64,000 bases of DNA from Deinococcus deserti VCD115 (GTDB lineage Bacteria > Deinococcota > Deinococci > Deinococcales > Deinococcaceae), in NCBI RefSeq assembly GCF_000020685.1, contig NC_012526.1, positions 1,528,001-1,592,000 of the forward strand. Direction: 5' to 3'. Below the pieces are notes generated by a model that saw only the letters and a list, made by a program, of their open reading frames with translations, did no database searches and had not been told where the DNA came from. Position 1 is the first letter of the stretch, and each line of letters begins with the position of its first letter. A program made the translations under genes and the position numbers. Below, in pieces: positions 27,668 to 37,352 of the stretch.

Positions 27668-28924
27668 GTGAAGCCACTACGTCGCCTGTCCGGGCTCGTC
27701 CTGGTGCTGGGCATGGCGTCGGCCAGCCCGGCGACCGACCTCTATTCCGCGGCAACCAGCGCCGTCAAGCGCGATTATTTCGGCTGGGCCACCGCAGACT
27801 TCAGTGCTCTGGCCAGAGAGTACGAAGCCGTCCTGGCTGAACGCTGCGCCCCACAGGGAGAAACCTGCGATTACGGCACAGGCCGGGCTGTATTGACCGA
27901 ATTGTTCAAGGCCTTTGGCGACGCCCATACCAACGTCCGCGATCCTGAAGGGGCCCAGCGGCTGAATGAAGTGACGCAGGACAGGGCCGTGCCGCGCACC
28001 GGCGTGCGTGTGGTGCGGGTAGAAGGAGGCCTGCTGGTCGCCTCTGTCATGCCCGGCAGCCCAGCTCACGCGGCGGGTCTGCGGCGCCTGGACTTGCTCC
28101 CCATGGTCAACGGTGAGGCAGCAGGCAAGCGTAACAGCGAGAATGCCCCTGTAGGTCCGGTCGAGTTCGTGCGTCTTGAACGTGCAGGTCAGCCGATCCG
28201 GGTCACCCTGCGCAGGGCAGGCGAACCCGAGCGTGAGCTGCTGCTGAGCAGTGATGTCCTGAAGGCACGGGACGTCGCGACCCTGAGCTGGGTCGGCAGC
28301 GATGGGAAGACCGCCCTGATCGACCTGCCCACTTTCCTGTCCAGCGATGCTTCCGAGCTGTTTCTGGCCAAGGTGCGGGAAGCACAGGCAGCGGGGGCGC
28401 GGCGGCTCATCGTGGACCTGCGCTTCAATTCAGGAGGCAGCCTGACCCAGTGCGTCGCGGCGGCCAGCACCTTCGAGCCGGTTCGCTACAAGTCGCAGTT
28501 CCAGGTGGGCAGTTACACCTACATCGGTGTAAACGGTAAGAGCGTCTCCGCTCTGGGCCGGGTCTTTACTCCCGCTGACGCCCGGATCTGGAAAGGGCCG
28601 GTCGCTGTGCTCGTGGGACCCAATACCGCTTCCTGCGCCGAAGTGTTCTCGTTTTTTGCGCAGAAAGCAGGCGCCGTCACCGTGGGCGAGTTAACACGGG
28701 GTGTCGGCAACAGTGGCGTGCTGTTTTCCCCCCTGCCTGACGGTGGCGTCCTTTCAGTGACGGTACTCAAGGCTTTTACTGCTGACGGTCAACCGCTTCC
28801 AGAGCGCGTGATACCGCTGGTGGTCGCGCCGACCGATGTGGCCCTGCTCAGCGCTGAAGGCCGGGATTCTACTCTGGAAGCCGCACTGTCCGCACTGGAC
28901 AGGCAGGAAGCAGCAACGCGCTGA
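27668..28924 (+). CDS. S41-family peptidase with PDZ domain
   Basis: A 418-residue exported protease with a signal peptide (about 1-20), an N-terminal helical part, a PDZ domain (about 115-195) and an S41 catalytic domain (about 205-400). The nucleophile is the Ser in [10 protein letters not shown], and LRFNSGGSL is the family's oxyanion segment. Where C-terminal processing peptidases have a catalytic Lys (GKG), this protein reads GVGNSG, so it resembles the tricorn/IRBP branch more than CtpA. The GTG start touches the AGGAG sequence, so the true start may be slightly downstream. Confidence 0.85.
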   Translation: MKPLRRLSGLVLVLGMASASPATDLYSAATSAVKRDYFGWATADFSALAREYEAVLAERCAPQGETCDYGTGRAVLTELFKAFGDAHTNVRDPEGAQRLNEVTQDRAVPRTGVRVVRVEGGLLVASVMPGSPAHAAGLRRLDLLPMVNGEAAGKRNSENAPVGPVEFVRLERAGQPIRVTLRRAGEPERELLLSSDVLKARDVATLSWVGSDGKTALIDLPTFLSSDASELFLAKVREAQAAGARRLIVDLRFNSGGSLTQCVAAASTFEPVRYKSQFQVGSYTYIGVNGKSVSALGRVFTPADARIWKGPVAVLVGPNTASCAEVFSFFAQKAGAVTVGELTRGVGNSGVLFSPLPDGGVLSVTVLKAFTADGQPLPERVIPLVVAPTDVALLSAEGRDSTLEAALSALDRQEAATR

Positions 28925-28948
28925 CATCCTGCATTCCTACACTGGGAA

Positions 28949-29206
28949 TCAGCGTACCCAGCGGCGCATCAGGGTTGACAGCCGCTCGGGGGTGACATTG
29001 CGGTATTCACGGCCGTCCACCCGGACAAACGGCGCGTCTTCAGGCAAAACACCCTGACCACACTGACACAGGGCAAGTTCGACATTCCCATCGGCCGTGA
29101 CCATACCCGGGCTGATGCGCAGGGCAGTCCAGACAGCGTCCAGCAGGTCTTCGCGCTGATCGATACTCAGGTATTCGGTGCAGATTTCCAGACGGGTTAC
29201 GGACAA
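28949..29206 (-). CDS. NuoE-like (2Fe-2S) ferredoxin-fold mini protein, partly degenerate
   Basis: An 85-residue thioredoxin-like ferredoxin-fold protein. The tail CQCGQGVLPEDAPFVRVDGR then NVTPERL matches the second half of the NuoE/24-kDa cluster domain (C-x3-C, then a V-x-x-x-x-Y-x-N-L-T-P-E motif). The usual first cysteine pair is reduced to one Cys (residue 9) and the second pair is C-x-C, so it may not hold a standard [2Fe-2S] cluster. It starts at a TTG 7 bases after GAGGAGG. Confidence 0.65.
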   Translation of the reverse strand: MSVTRLEICTEYLSIDQREDLLDAVWTALRISPGMVTADGNVELALCQCGQGVLPEDAPFVRVDGREYRNVTPERLSTLMRRWVR

Positions 29207-29323
29207 AACAGGGCCTCCTCATGGCCGGAAGACAGCCGGAACATCCTAGCGGATGGAGGCAGAGTGAGCGCCCGGATGCCCTCGGAACGGGTGAGCTGAA
29301 GCGCATCCATTACACAATGCCGG

Positions 29324-29352
29324 ACAGCCTCCCACATGTTATGGGAGGCTGT
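29324..29352 (-). terminator. Hairpin downstream of terC
   Basis: Arms ACAGCCTCCCA and TGGGAGGCTGT around a 7-base loop, with only a weak T run on the minus strand. It is the probable 3' end of the terC transcript. Confidence 0.55.
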
Positions 29353-29378
29353 TCGGTTCCATTTTGATGTGCTCTGCT

Positions 29379-30140
29379 TCAGTGAGGGTGGCGATCTGTA
29401 GGGTGCAGGTCCACAGGGCGGCCCCGCCGCAGGCGCAGGTTCAGCAGCTCCACGGCAATCGCAAAGCCCATTGCGAAATAGGTGTAGCCCTTGGGGATCT
29501 TGAATCCGAAGCCATCGGCTATCAGATTCACGCCGATCAGCAGCAAAAAGGCGAGGGCCAGCATTTTCAACGTGGGATGGGCCTGCACAAAGGCGCTGAT
29601 CGGCCCGGCAGCGACCAGCATGATCAGCACGGTGACCACCACGGCCGAGACCATGACGCCAATATCGTCCGCCATTCCGACAGCCGTAATGACCGAGTCC
29701 AGGCTGAACACGATGTCCAGCAGCATGATCTGCCCGATGATCGCTGCGAAGTTCGCCCCGACCCGTCCGGCAGTGGTCGGCCCTTCATGCTCGGGGCCTT
29801 CAAGCTGCTCGTGCATTTCGGTTACCGCTTTGTAAAGCAGAAACAGCCCCCCGCCGATCAGAATCAGGTCCCGTCCTGAAAACCCCATCCCGAACAGGGT
29901 GAACAGGTCGTCCTTGAGCCGATAGATCCACGTGATGGAAAACAGGAGGGCCAGGCGCATCAGCATGGCGCCCATAAGGCCAATGGTCCGGGCACGTGCC
30001 TGCTGATCCGGAGGCAGCTTGGCCGCCAGGATGGAAATGAAAATGACATTGTCTATGCCCAGGACGATTTCCAAAAGCAACAGCGTGCCGAACGCCAGCC
30101 AGGCTTCGGGTTGGGTAATCCAGGAAAACAACGACTCCAC
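29379..30140 (-). CDS. TerC-family integral membrane protein
   Basis: A protein of about 253 residues with seven to eight membrane segments, from the TerC/YkoY family linked to metal export or tellurite resistance, with manganese efflux as the best-supported activity. The family block LEIVLGIDNVIFISILAAKLP is near residue 25, and the second conserved acidic helix is LLDIVFSLDSVITAVGM (near 130). The GTG at 30140 has CTGGAG about 10 bases upstream and gives the standard N-terminus. I looked for a yybP-ykoY riboswitch in the 170 bases upstream and saw none. Confidence 0.88.
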   Translation of the reverse strand: MESLFSWITQPEAWLAFGTLLLLEIVLGIDNVIFISILAAKLPPDQQARARTIGLMGAMLMRLALLFSITWIYRLKDDLFTLFGMGFSGRDLILIGGGLFLLYKAVTEMHEQLEGPEHEGPTTAGRVGANFAAIIGQIMLLDIVFSLDSVITAVGMADDIGVMVSAVVVTVLIMLVAAGPISAFVQAHPTLKMLALAFLLLIGVNLIADGFGFKIPKGYTYFAMGFAIAVELLNLRLRRGRPVDLHPTDRHPH

Positions 30141-30318
30141 AGGTACACACTCCAGGAACAGATGAATGAAAGACATCTCCGTGTCTTCCGGTGCAGTGCG
30201 GCTGAACGATACGCGCCCCGTCAGACCGGGACGCGTTGCAGCTCATGCTCCGGGAGAAGTTGTGCACGAACTATGCGAGTTGACTAAAGGTTTTTTATCT
30301 AGCCTGCAGAAGGTGAGG

Positions 30319-30909
30319 TCAACGTGGGGTGGCGCCATCCAGGTATACCGCCAGGAGGGCACGGGCTGTCTGTTGAGGCTCATGGGGAACAGGGCCGGAA
30401 ACCAGCGGATAGGAAATGGCCAGAAATGCCCTGGCCAGCACAGGCGGCGGCAGATCAGCGCGGAGTTCCCCGCGGGAGGCCGCCGCCTCGAACAGGGCGG
30501 CCAATCCACCCATCCATACTCGGCGGTACTCGCCTTCAAACGCGGCGCGGCGTTCCGGCGAAACGTGCCTCAACTCGCTGGCCAGTTGCAGTCCCACACG
30601 CTGCTCAGGCGCACTGGCAACCAGCTCGTCCACCAGAGTCTCAAGCTGAGCGCGGATGCCCTGCTGGGCAGATGCGTGCGCCACCAGCCGGCTCAGACCG
30701 GCGAGCGCGCCGTCCAGCATGGCCAGAAACAGGGCTTCCTTGTCGGCGTAATGGTGATACAGGGCTGGCTTGGTGACGCCCACCGCCTCGGCCACCTCAC
30801 GCATGCTGACACCGTGGTATCCGCTGGCCACAAACAGCCGCGCCGCCTCCTGTTGAATACGGGCGCGCGTGCTGTCTGGAGCGGAGCTGTACGGGGTCGA
30901 AACGGTCAC
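30319..30909 (-). CDS. TetR/AcrR-family transcriptional regulator
   Basis: A regulator of about 196 residues. The N-terminal helix-turn-helix is typical: IQQEAARLFVASGYHGVSM followed by VAEAVGVTKPALYHHYADKEA. The C-terminal ligand domain is not diagnostic. The GTG at 30909 has TATCAT 6 bases upstream (leaderless pattern); a GTG at 30933 would add eight residues. Its target is unknown; TerC and the epoxide-hydrolase-like gene are the nearest neighbours. Confidence 0.85.
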   Translation of the reverse strand: MTVSTPYSSAPDSTRARIQQEAARLFVASGYHGVSMREVAEAVGVTKPALYHHYADKEALFLAMLDGALAGLSRLVAHASAQQGIRAQLETLVDELVASAPEQRVGLQLASELRHVSPERRAAFEGEYRRVWMGGLAALFEAAASRGELRADLPPPVLARAFLAISYPLVSGPVPHEPQQTARALLAVYLDGATPR

Positions 30910-31401
30910 ACGTTCATGATACTCGGGCCTCACGTTGACTGGGGATTGCCTGGGGATTGCACTGGCGGGCTCTACTGACGCGCGCGATCATCCGGTCGCT
31001 TCCGGTCCCTGCGTTGTGTGGACTGATTTATGGTCAGCAGGTTCAAATCTGACCTGGCCTCGCGGGAGGAATGGCCAGGCGGATTTGCATCGCGGTCCTG
31101 CTCAGCCAACCGTTCCAGGGGTGGCGTACGTAGCCGCTTACGCTCAGCCGCCCTGAAAGCTCCTGTATTCAGCAGCCAGAAGGCCATAGGCCGGCTGGAA
31201 GGCCAGTGCCTATAGTTGCCAGCCAAAGGCGTGTCCCAGCATCTGCTTTGACGCAGTCCTTGCCTGATCTGGCGCTAGAGTATGCTAGAAAGCCGAAGTT
31301 CGTGAACGTCACCTGTCACAAGACAGTTACCGCGGAGAGGCAGCGTTCCGGCGCGTCGGGCAAGACCGTTCTCAGGGCATCAGTACGCCTGTCAGACTGG
31401 C
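30910..31401. other. Gap between TetR and epoxide-hydrolase-like genes
   Basis: About 490 bases with no supported gene; the open frame on the minus strand at 30972-31226 looks non-coding (basic, repetitive, no ribosome binding site). A possible -10 box TATGCT lies at 31281-31286 with a poor -35. Confidence 0.45.
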
Positions 31402-32253
31402 ATGATGTGGACCGAACACGAGATCCAAGTCAACGGAGTGCGCCTGCATTATGTGGAGGCAGGACCGGCCCAGGGTCCTCTCGTGGTGCTTCTGCATGGC
31501 TTTCCGGAATACTGGCGGGCCTGGGAACATCAGATTGGCCCGCTGGCTCGAGCGGGTTTCCGGGTCGTTGCCCCCGATATGCGGGGCTACAACCTGAGCG
31601 AAAAGCCTCAGGATCTGCACGCCTACCGTCTCGAGACACTGCAGGAAGACGTCGCAAAGCTGATTCAGGCGCTTGGTGTCAGCCGTGCTCACATGGTCGG
31701 CCATGATTGGGGGGGCATCGTGGCATGGCAACTGGCGATTCGGCAGCCGGACGTCGTGGACCGGCTGGTCATTCTGAATGCACCTCATCCCGGCGCTGCC
31801 CTCCGGGCCATGAACGACCCTGAGCAGCTCAAGCGGTCATGGTACGTGTATCTGTTTCAGCTGCCGGTACTGCCAGAGCTGTTTCTCGAGCGTTTCGGCC
31901 GGTGGGCGCTGCGGGGAACCCGGCGTGACGCCTTCACACCCCAGGACATGGAGTTGTACCGGGCGGCGTGGAGGCAGCCCGGAGCCGCAAAGGGCATGAT
32001 CAACTACTACCGGGCGCTCCGCCGCTACGGCACACGCCACGGCCTTGAACGCCGTCCGGACAACGAGCAGGTCGGGCGGCCCACCCTGATCATCTGGGGA
32101 GAGCGCGACGTGGCTCTGACGCCCGAAATGGCTGAAGCAGGGCCCTGGGTACCGGATCTGCGCCTCGTGCGTCTGCCCCGCGCCAGTCACTGGGTGATGC
32201 GCGACGAGCCAGTCAAGGTGAACAACCTGCTGATTGATTTCCTTCAGGATTAG
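31402..32253 (+). CDS. Alpha/beta hydrolase, epoxide-hydrolase type
   Basis: A 283-residue alpha/beta hydrolase. The nucleophile elbow is VGHDWGG, so the nucleophile is Asp as in epoxide hydrolases and haloalkane dehalogenases. The oxyanion motif is HGFPEYW near residue 32, the acid is the Asp in WGERD, and the catalytic His is in ASHWVM near the C-terminus. HGFP plus a cap domain favours epoxide hydrolase. The start is ATG 31402 or 31405. It converges with lysA. Confidence 0.88.
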   Translation: MMWTEHEIQVNGVRLHYVEAGPAQGPLVVLLHGFPEYWRAWEHQIGPLARAGFRVVAPDMRGYNLSEKPQDLHAYRLETLQEDVAKLIQALGVSRAHMVGHDWGGIVAWQLAIRQPDVVDRLVILNAPHPGAALRAMNDPEQLKRSWYVYLFQLPVLPELFLERFGRWALRGTRRDAFTPQDMELYRAAWRQPGAAKGMINYYRALRRYGTRHGLERRPDNEQVGRPTLIIWGERDVALTPEMAEAGPWVPDLRLVRLPRASHWVMRDEPVKVNNLLIDFLQD

Positions 32254-32272
32254 GAGTCGCCTACCGGATATT

Positions 32273-33412
32273 TCAGAGTTCTGAAGCCCACACGTCCTGT
32301 GGCGTCTCGCGTTTCCGGATCAGGTGCCACTCGTCTCCATTCCAGAGAACCTCGGCAGGTCGGCTGCGGGTCAGGTAGGTGCCGCTCATGGCTGCGCCGT
32401 AGGCCCCGGCTTCCCCGATGGCCAGCAGGTCGCCGCGTGACGGAGTGGGCAGCGTGACTGCGCGTGCAAGCAGATCTCCGCTTTCGCAGGCGGGACCGGC
32501 AACGTCCCAGCAGCTGTGACCTGCGCCTTCCCACAAAGGAGTGACTGGATGTTCCGCTCCGTACAGCATGGGGCGCATCAGTTCGGTCATACCGGCGTCG
32601 ACCAGCACAAAGGGCCGCCCGGTGCGTTTGGTACCGACCACCCGGGTCAGCAGGGTGCCGGCCTGCGCCACCAGGTACCGTCCGGGTTCGACCCACAGCT
32701 GGGCGCCGAACACGGCAGCGGCAGCATGAGCCTCACGCGCGATGCCGGGCAGATCGGCGCCCAGGCCCCATCCGCCACCCGCGTCCAGGACAGCGAGCGG
32801 ACCAGTCTGTGACCGCAGATCGCTGAGCCGCCCGAAGGCCGCCGTAAAGTCTGCGGCGTCACGGATGGCACTGCCGATATGCACATGCAGGCCCAGCGCC
32901 GTATGGCCAGCAGTGCGCAGGGCCTCCAGGACGCGAGGTGCCTGTTCCAGCGTCACCCCGAACTTGCTGCCTTCCGAACCGGTGGCAAGGTGATCGTGGG
33001 TGCTGACGCTCAGTGCCGGATTCACGCGGACCAGCGCACGGGAACCGGAAGGCAGCAGCCCGACCTCTTCCTCACGGTCCACCACAAAGGTCGCACCCAG
33101 GCGCGCACCGGCAGCGTATTCGGCGTCGCTCTTGGCTGGCCCGTTGATGATCAGCTTCTCCCCTGCTACGCCGAGGTGCTCGGCGCGGGCGATCTCGCCA
33201 GGGCTGACGCATTCAAATCCCACTCCGGCAGCCTGCAGGCGGCGCAACAGGTGCAGGTTGGGGTTGGCCTTCATGGCGTAGTGCACGCGGGCGTCACCAA
33301 AGGCGGCGCGCACACGTCCCAGGGCGGCGTCCAGTTCAGCAGCGTCGTACACGTACAAGGGGGTTCCGAAGCGGGCAGCAGCGTCATGCAGGGCAGCGGC
33401 AGGCAGAGTCAC
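32273..33412 (-). CDS. lysA: Diaminopimelate decarboxylase-family PLP enzyme
   Basis: A 379-residue group IV PLP decarboxylase. It has YAMKANPN (PLP lysine, near residue 48), HVHIGSAI, DAGGGWGLG and CESGD near 315, the last being the catalytic-cysteine motif shared by DAP decarboxylases. It would convert meso-DAP to lysine. Deinococcus is known to make lysine through the alpha-aminoadipate route and to use ornithine in peptidoglycan, so the real substrate deserves caution. The GTG start has TACACT 7 bases upstream, the leaderless pattern. Confidence 0.85.
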   Translation of the reverse strand: MTLPAAALHDAAARFGTPLYVYDAAELDAALGRVRAAFGDARVHYAMKANPNLHLLRRLQAAGVGFECVSPGEIARAEHLGVAGEKLIINGPAKSDAEYAAGARLGATFVVDREEEVGLLPSGSRALVRVNPALSVSTHDHLATGSEGSKFGVTLEQAPRVLEALRTAGHTALGLHVHIGSAIRDAADFTAAFGRLSDLRSQTGPLAVLDAGGGWGLGADLPGIAREAHAAAAVFGAQLWVEPGRYLVAQAGTLLTRVVGTKRTGRPFVLVDAGMTELMRPMLYGAEHPVTPLWEGAGHSCWDVAGPACESGDLLARAVTLPTPSRGDLLAIGEAGAYGAAMSGTYLTRSRPAEVLWNGDEWHLIRKRETPQDVWASEL

Positions 33413-33565
33413 GACAGCGAGTGTAAGCGATGGGCCCGGCTGACCGTGTCCAGCTGGCAGGCTCCTCTTGTGCCATCCAGGCAGATGAAGTCATGAACAA
33501 AGCCCGTTCAATTGCCGTCCACCTCACGCCAGGGAGCGGACAGAACTGTTAAGCTGCCCGGCTGT

Positions 33566-34741
33566 ATGACGACCGTCACGCCCACTTCTGCCCGCACCCA
33601 CTCGCCTGCTCCCCAGGGGGAACGGGTGCTGTGCGCCATGTCGGGCGGGGTCGACAGCAGCGTCACGGCAGCCCTGCTCAAGGACCAGGGGTATCAGGTG
33701 GTCGGCGCCATGATGCGCTTCTGGCCGGATGACAAACGGGTCGATACCTTCGACACCTGCTGCTCGCCGGACGCGGCCTACGAGGCGCGCCGGGTTGCCG
33801 AACAGGTTGGCGTGCCGTTCTATCTGCTGGATTACCGCGAGCAGTTCCAGCGGCACATCGTGGGGCCGTTTCTGGACGAGTACGCGCGTGGACGCACACC
33901 CAACCCCTGCGTGAACTGCAACACCAAGGTCAAGTTCGACGAGCTGGTCAAGAAAGCCAAGATGCTCGGGTGCCGCTATGTGGCCACCGGACATTACGTC
34001 AAGCGGGTGGAAAACGCGGCCGGTGAGGTCGAATTCTGGCGAGGGGACGATCCCCGCAAGGATCAGACCTACTTCCTCTGGGGCACGCCCCGCGACGCCC
34101 TGCCGTACATCCTGTTTCCGGTGGGTGAGCTTGAAAAACCGCAGGTGCGTCAGATTGCCGAGGAACGTGGGCTGCTGACGGCCCGGAAGCCCGAAAGCCA
34201 GAACATCTGCTTCGTGCCGGGCAAGGTTCAGGACTTTGTGGCCGAGCACCTTCCCCAGGCCACCGGCTTTATCCGTGAGATTGCCAGCGGTGAGGTCGTG
34301 GGCGAACACCTAGGTACGCAGTTCTACACGCTGGGTCAGAAAAAGGGACTGGGGCTGTACCAGTCTCACCGGATCCGGCACGTGGTGCACCTGGACCCAG
34401 CGACCAATACGGTCTGGGTCGGGGATTACGAGGACTGCATGTGGACCGGTCTGCGCGCCAGCAGCGCCAACTATCTGCTGGACCTGCGCGACCTGCCGCA
34501 GGACCTTGAAGTGCAGGTGCGCTACCGGACGGCCCCGGTCAAGGCCCGTGTCGTGCACGCCGATGAGCACGGTTTCAAACTGGAGTTTGCCGAGCCGCAG
34601 TTTGCCGTGGCGCCCGGCCAGAGTGCCGTGCTTTACGCTGGCCCGAGACTGCTGGGGGGCGGACTGATCGAGGACCACAGCCGCGATCTGCCTGCTTTGC
34701 AGCCAGCACCAAAGCGGCGGCCAGTGAACGCGCCAGTCTGA
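33566..34741 (+). CDS. mnmA: tRNA-specific 2-thiouridylase MnmA
   Basis: A 391-residue PP-loop enzyme that puts sulfur on U34 of tRNAs for Lys, Glu and Gln. It has SGGVDSSV (PP-loop, near residue 29), the catalytic cysteines in NPCVNCN and SQNICFVPG, and the GHY and DQTYFLW segments. The C-terminal beta-barrel domain is complete, followed by about 20 extra residues. The ATG at 33566 is used because family similarity begins shortly after it. A tRNA-Lys(UUU), one of its substrates, occurs in this same window. Confidence 0.95.
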   Translation: MTTVTPTSARTHSPAPQGERVLCAMSGGVDSSVTAALLKDQGYQVVGAMMRFWPDDKRVDTFDTCCSPDAAYEARRVAEQVGVPFYLLDYREQFQRHIVGPFLDEYARGRTPNPCVNCNTKVKFDELVKKAKMLGCRYVATGHYVKRVENAAGEVEFWRGDDPRKDQTYFLWGTPRDALPYILFPVGELEKPQVRQIAEERGLLTARKPESQNICFVPGKVQDFVAEHLPQATGFIREIASGEVVGEHLGTQFYTLGQKKGLGLYQSHRIRHVVHLDPATNTVWVGDYEDCMWTGLRASSANYLLDLRDLPQDLEVQVRYRTAPVKARVVHADEHGFKLEFAEPQFAVAPGQSAVLYAGPRLLGGGLIEDHSRDLPALQPAPKRRPVNAPV

Positions 34742-34794
34742 AAGCGGTCACAAGAGGAGCGGCGAGCACGTATGCTCGCCGCTTCTCTTGTAAT

Positions 34795-35718
34795 TCAGTA
34801 ACTCCGGCTGAGATCCACCAGTCCGGGCGGCTCTACGTCCTGAAGCAGATCCAGCAGGAAGTCGCGGGTCAACATGGCTCCCCTGTGCACCAGATCCGTG
34901 GTGGTGCTGGCAATGTGGGGCGTGAGAATCACGTTTTCCTGCGCCCAGAGCGGATGTCCCTCCGGCAGTGGTTCGGGGTCCGTGACATCCAGCACCGCCC
35001 CGCCCAGGGCGCCGCTTTGCAGGGCCGCCAGCAGGTCGTCCGTGACGATCAGGTTGCCGCGCCCCTGATTACTGATCCAGGCTCCGGGGGGCAGCAGCCC
35101 CAGGACCTCTGCACTCACGATGCCTCGTGTCTCTGGTGTGCTGGGAAGCAGCAGCACGACCCAGTCGGCTGACCGGAGCAGACGGTCGCGTTCATGGTCC
35201 GGGGTGGAACTGCGGATTCCATGCACCTGCGCGCCGAAGGGACGCAGAAAGTCCTCGACATGGCGGCCGATATGACCATAACCCCACAGCACGACATTCC
35301 GGCCATCAAGCGTTTCCAGCCCTGAAGCCGCGGGACTGCCGGGCGCCGTCCACTGTCCACGGCCCTGTGCGCCGCGAAAGCGGTGCAGCCCACGCATGGC
35401 GCTGAGCATGCCAGCCACCACGTGCACGGCAACAGCACGGTCATGCAGTCGGCTGGCGTTATAGAGCTGCACGCCTTCCGGCAGCTCGTTGCGCACGTGG
35501 TCAATTCCAGCAGTCAGCGTCAGGACCCATTTCAGCCCCTGGGCCTGGATCAGCTTCCGGCGGGTTTCAGCGTTTGCCATCCAGAGCACTGCGCCATCGG
35601 CTGAGCCGTCCGGCACCTCGGTCCGGGTGTAGTGGCTGAATGTCACTCCCGGCACGCCATGTTCGTCAGGATGAGCCAGGTCACGGAACTCGGGGAGATC
35701 GGGAAGCAGAACGCGCAT
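34795..35718 (-). CDS. D-2-hydroxyacid dehydrogenase-family protein
   Basis: A 307-residue NAD-dependent 2-hydroxyacid dehydrogenase. The Rossmann motif is LWGYGHIGRHV (near 145). The catalytic Arg is in NQGRGN, the Glu in DVTDPEPLPEGHPL, and the His in LTPHIAS, so the R-E-H set is complete. The substrate is unknown. It is the last gene of a four-gene operon (endonuclease III-like, IMPase-like, GNAT, this gene), with only 3 bases separating it from the GNAT stop. Confidence 0.9.
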   Translation of the reverse strand: MRVLLPDLPEFRDLAHPDEHGVPGVTFSHYTRTEVPDGSADGAVLWMANAETRRKLIQAQGLKWVLTLTAGIDHVRNELPEGVQLYNASRLHDRAVAVHVVAGMLSAMRGLHRFRGAQGRGQWTAPGSPAASGLETLDGRNVVLWGYGHIGRHVEDFLRPFGAQVHGIRSSTPDHERDRLLRSADWVVLLLPSTPETRGIVSAEVLGLLPPGAWISNQGRGNLIVTDDLLAALQSGALGGAVLDVTDPEPLPEGHPLWAQENVILTPHIASTTTDLVHRGAMLTRDFLLDLLQDVEPPGLVDLSRSY

Positions 35719-35721
35719 GGC

Positions 35722-36303
35722 CTATTGTGCCCCGTCTGGCGCCCAGATCGTGAGCCACTCGGCGCGCGTGAGTTCCATGTTCACGTCAGTGCGTCCGGGC
35801 CGCTCACTGCGTCCCACCTCACGGAACCCACAGGCCAGAAAGGCCCGCTGGGCGCGGCGGTTATGCCCGAAGGTCGTCAGACGGACCCTGGACAGGGGCT
35901 GCTCGCGCCTGACAAAGGCCCACGACAGCAGGGCCTGCACGGCCTCCCGCCCGTACCCCTGCCCCCACAGCTCGGGCCGGCCGATCATAACCCCCAGCGT
36001 GGCGCGTGTGGGGGTGGCGGGCGGCGGCGGCGTCATGTCATACAGCTCTGCACTGCCGATGAGACTGCCCGCCTCGTCGAGGACCCCGAAACCGGCGCGC
36101 TCTCCGGTTTTTTCCTCTTCCTGCATGACCCGCCGGAACAGCCATTCCGGCATGCGGATGGGGCGGGCATCATTCCAGTCGGCCAGTTCACGGTCCCGGA
36201 AAAAGCGGTGTAGGGTGCGCCATTCTCCGGGCGTGAAGTCCAGTACGGGCTTGAGGGTCACGCGGCCCCAACGCACCGGAGCGTCCGGGTCGCGGCTGGT
36301 CAT
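35722..36303 (-). CDS. GNAT-family N-acetyltransferase
   Basis: A 193-residue GNAT protein of the RimJ/RimL type. The acetyl-CoA region shows GQGYGREAVQALLSWAF (motif A) and NRRAQRAFLACGFREVG (motif B). The target could be a ribosomal protein or a small molecule; sequence does not say. The ATG overlaps the IMPase-like stop (ATGA), so expression is coupled. Confidence 0.88.
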   Translation of the reverse strand: MTSRDPDAPVRWGRVTLKPVLDFTPGEWRTLHRFFRDRELADWNDARPIRMPEWLFRRVMQEEEKTGERAGFGVLDEAGSLIGSAELYDMTPPPPATPTRATLGVMIGRPELWGQGYGREAVQALLSWAFVRREQPLSRVRLTTFGHNRRAQRAFLACGFREVGRSERPGRTDVNMELTRAEWLTIWAPDGAQ

Positions 36304-37352
36304 GCCTCTCCCGGCACGCCTGCCTTCAGGGTGCTCTGGCCCCGGGTGACATCACGGGTCAGGCGCTCCAGATGAAAAGCGTCGCCTTCCGCACGTTGCA
36401 CCAGACCAGTGTGGGGGTCCACCACCACCAGCGCCAGGAGCTGTCCGGCTGCGTGCCTGACGCAGACGCCAGAGTGCATCCCGAGCTGCTCACGGTCTAA
36501 GTCGGACAGGACTGTCCACGCCGGGTCCTGTGGCCCCAGACCCAGGTGTGCTGTAGGCAGCGCCCGGCTTGCCAGCTCAGTGTCCAGCCAATTCATTGCC
36601 TCCAAGCGCCCACCCATCAGGCCCTGCTCGATGTGCGGGCGTGCCGTGTTGTAAGCCACGGGCCGGCCGTCACGGCGGCGCAGGTCACCTCCTGACGCCC
36701 GCAGCAGCGCGTGCCCGGCAGCAATGTCCCATTCACTCCGCGGCGATATGGTGAAGGTCACGTCCGCCTCTCCCGCCGCTATGCGCGCAAGCTTCAGGGC
36801 AATACTCCCACTGGGCGCCATGCCGGGCAGATCGTGGCGATGCAGCTCACGGCTGAACTCGGTGTCCGACACACTGACGACGTATGCATCGCGGTCACTG
36901 AAACCGGCAGCCTGGCCATTTTTCTGGACGCCCTGGCCCACGACGCCGCTAAACAGCTCGTCCGTGGCCGGTGCATACACCACACCCAGTACCGGCTGCT
37001 CGTCAATGCTCAGGCCGATGCTGACGCAGTAGTCAGGGCTGCCGGAGGTAAATTCCTTGGTCCCGTCGATTGGATCGACAATCCAGACCCGCTGCCGCGT
37101 CAGGCGTTCGGGAGCGTCTATTTCCTCCTCACTGAGCAGGCCGTCTTCGGGGTAGGACTCACGCAGGCTGCGGATAATCAGGGTGGACGCCTCACGGTCA
37201 GCAGCCGTCACCGGATCGTCGGCAGACGTTTTATGTTCGACGGTCAGGCCAGCGTGGAGGTGGGTTCGCAGCAGTTCGCCCGCTTCCCTGGCCAGACGCA
37301 CGGCCAGCTGCAGTTCCGCAGCAAGGCCAGAAGCACTCGGAAGATCAGTCAT
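36300..37352 (-). CDS. Inositol-monophosphatase-superfamily phosphatase (CysQ-like) with C-terminal extension
   Basis: A 350-residue IMPase-superfamily phosphatase. Metal-site motifs are SEEEI (near 72), WIVDPIDGTKEF (near 88) and EWDIAAGHALLRASGG (near 215). TKEF after the DPIDG core fits 3'(2'),5'-bisphosphate nucleotidases (CysQ). After the catalytic domain there are about 100 further residues (LGPQDPAWTVLSDLD onward) not usual for the family. The ATG overlaps the upstream stop (ATGA) in a four-gene operon. Confidence 0.85.
   Translation of the reverse strand: MTDLPSASGLAAELQLAVRLAREAGELLRTHLHAGLTVEHKTSADDPVTAADREASTLIIRSLRESYPEDGLLSEEEIDAPERLTRQRVWIVDPIDGTKEFTSGSPDYCVSIGLSIDEQPVLGVVYAPATDELFSGVVGQGVQKNGQAAGFSDRDAYVVSVSDTEFSRELHRHDLPGMAPSGSIALKLARIAAGEADVTFTISPRSEWDIAAGHALLRASGGDLRRRDGRPVAYNTARPHIEQGLMGGRLEAMNWLDTELASRALPTAHLGLGPQDPAWTVLSDLDREQLGMHSGVCVRHAAGQLLALVVVDPHTGLVQRAEGDAFHLERLTRDVTRGQSTLKAGVPGEA

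Noticed and set aside
30141..30318. Possible yybP-ykoY manganese riboswitch upstream of terC
   Set aside because: The conserved riboswitch core could not be recognised in this stretch.
30972..31226. 84-residue open frame in the gap between TetR and hydrolase genes
   Set aside because: Arginine-rich, no start signals and no recognisable fold; probably non-coding.
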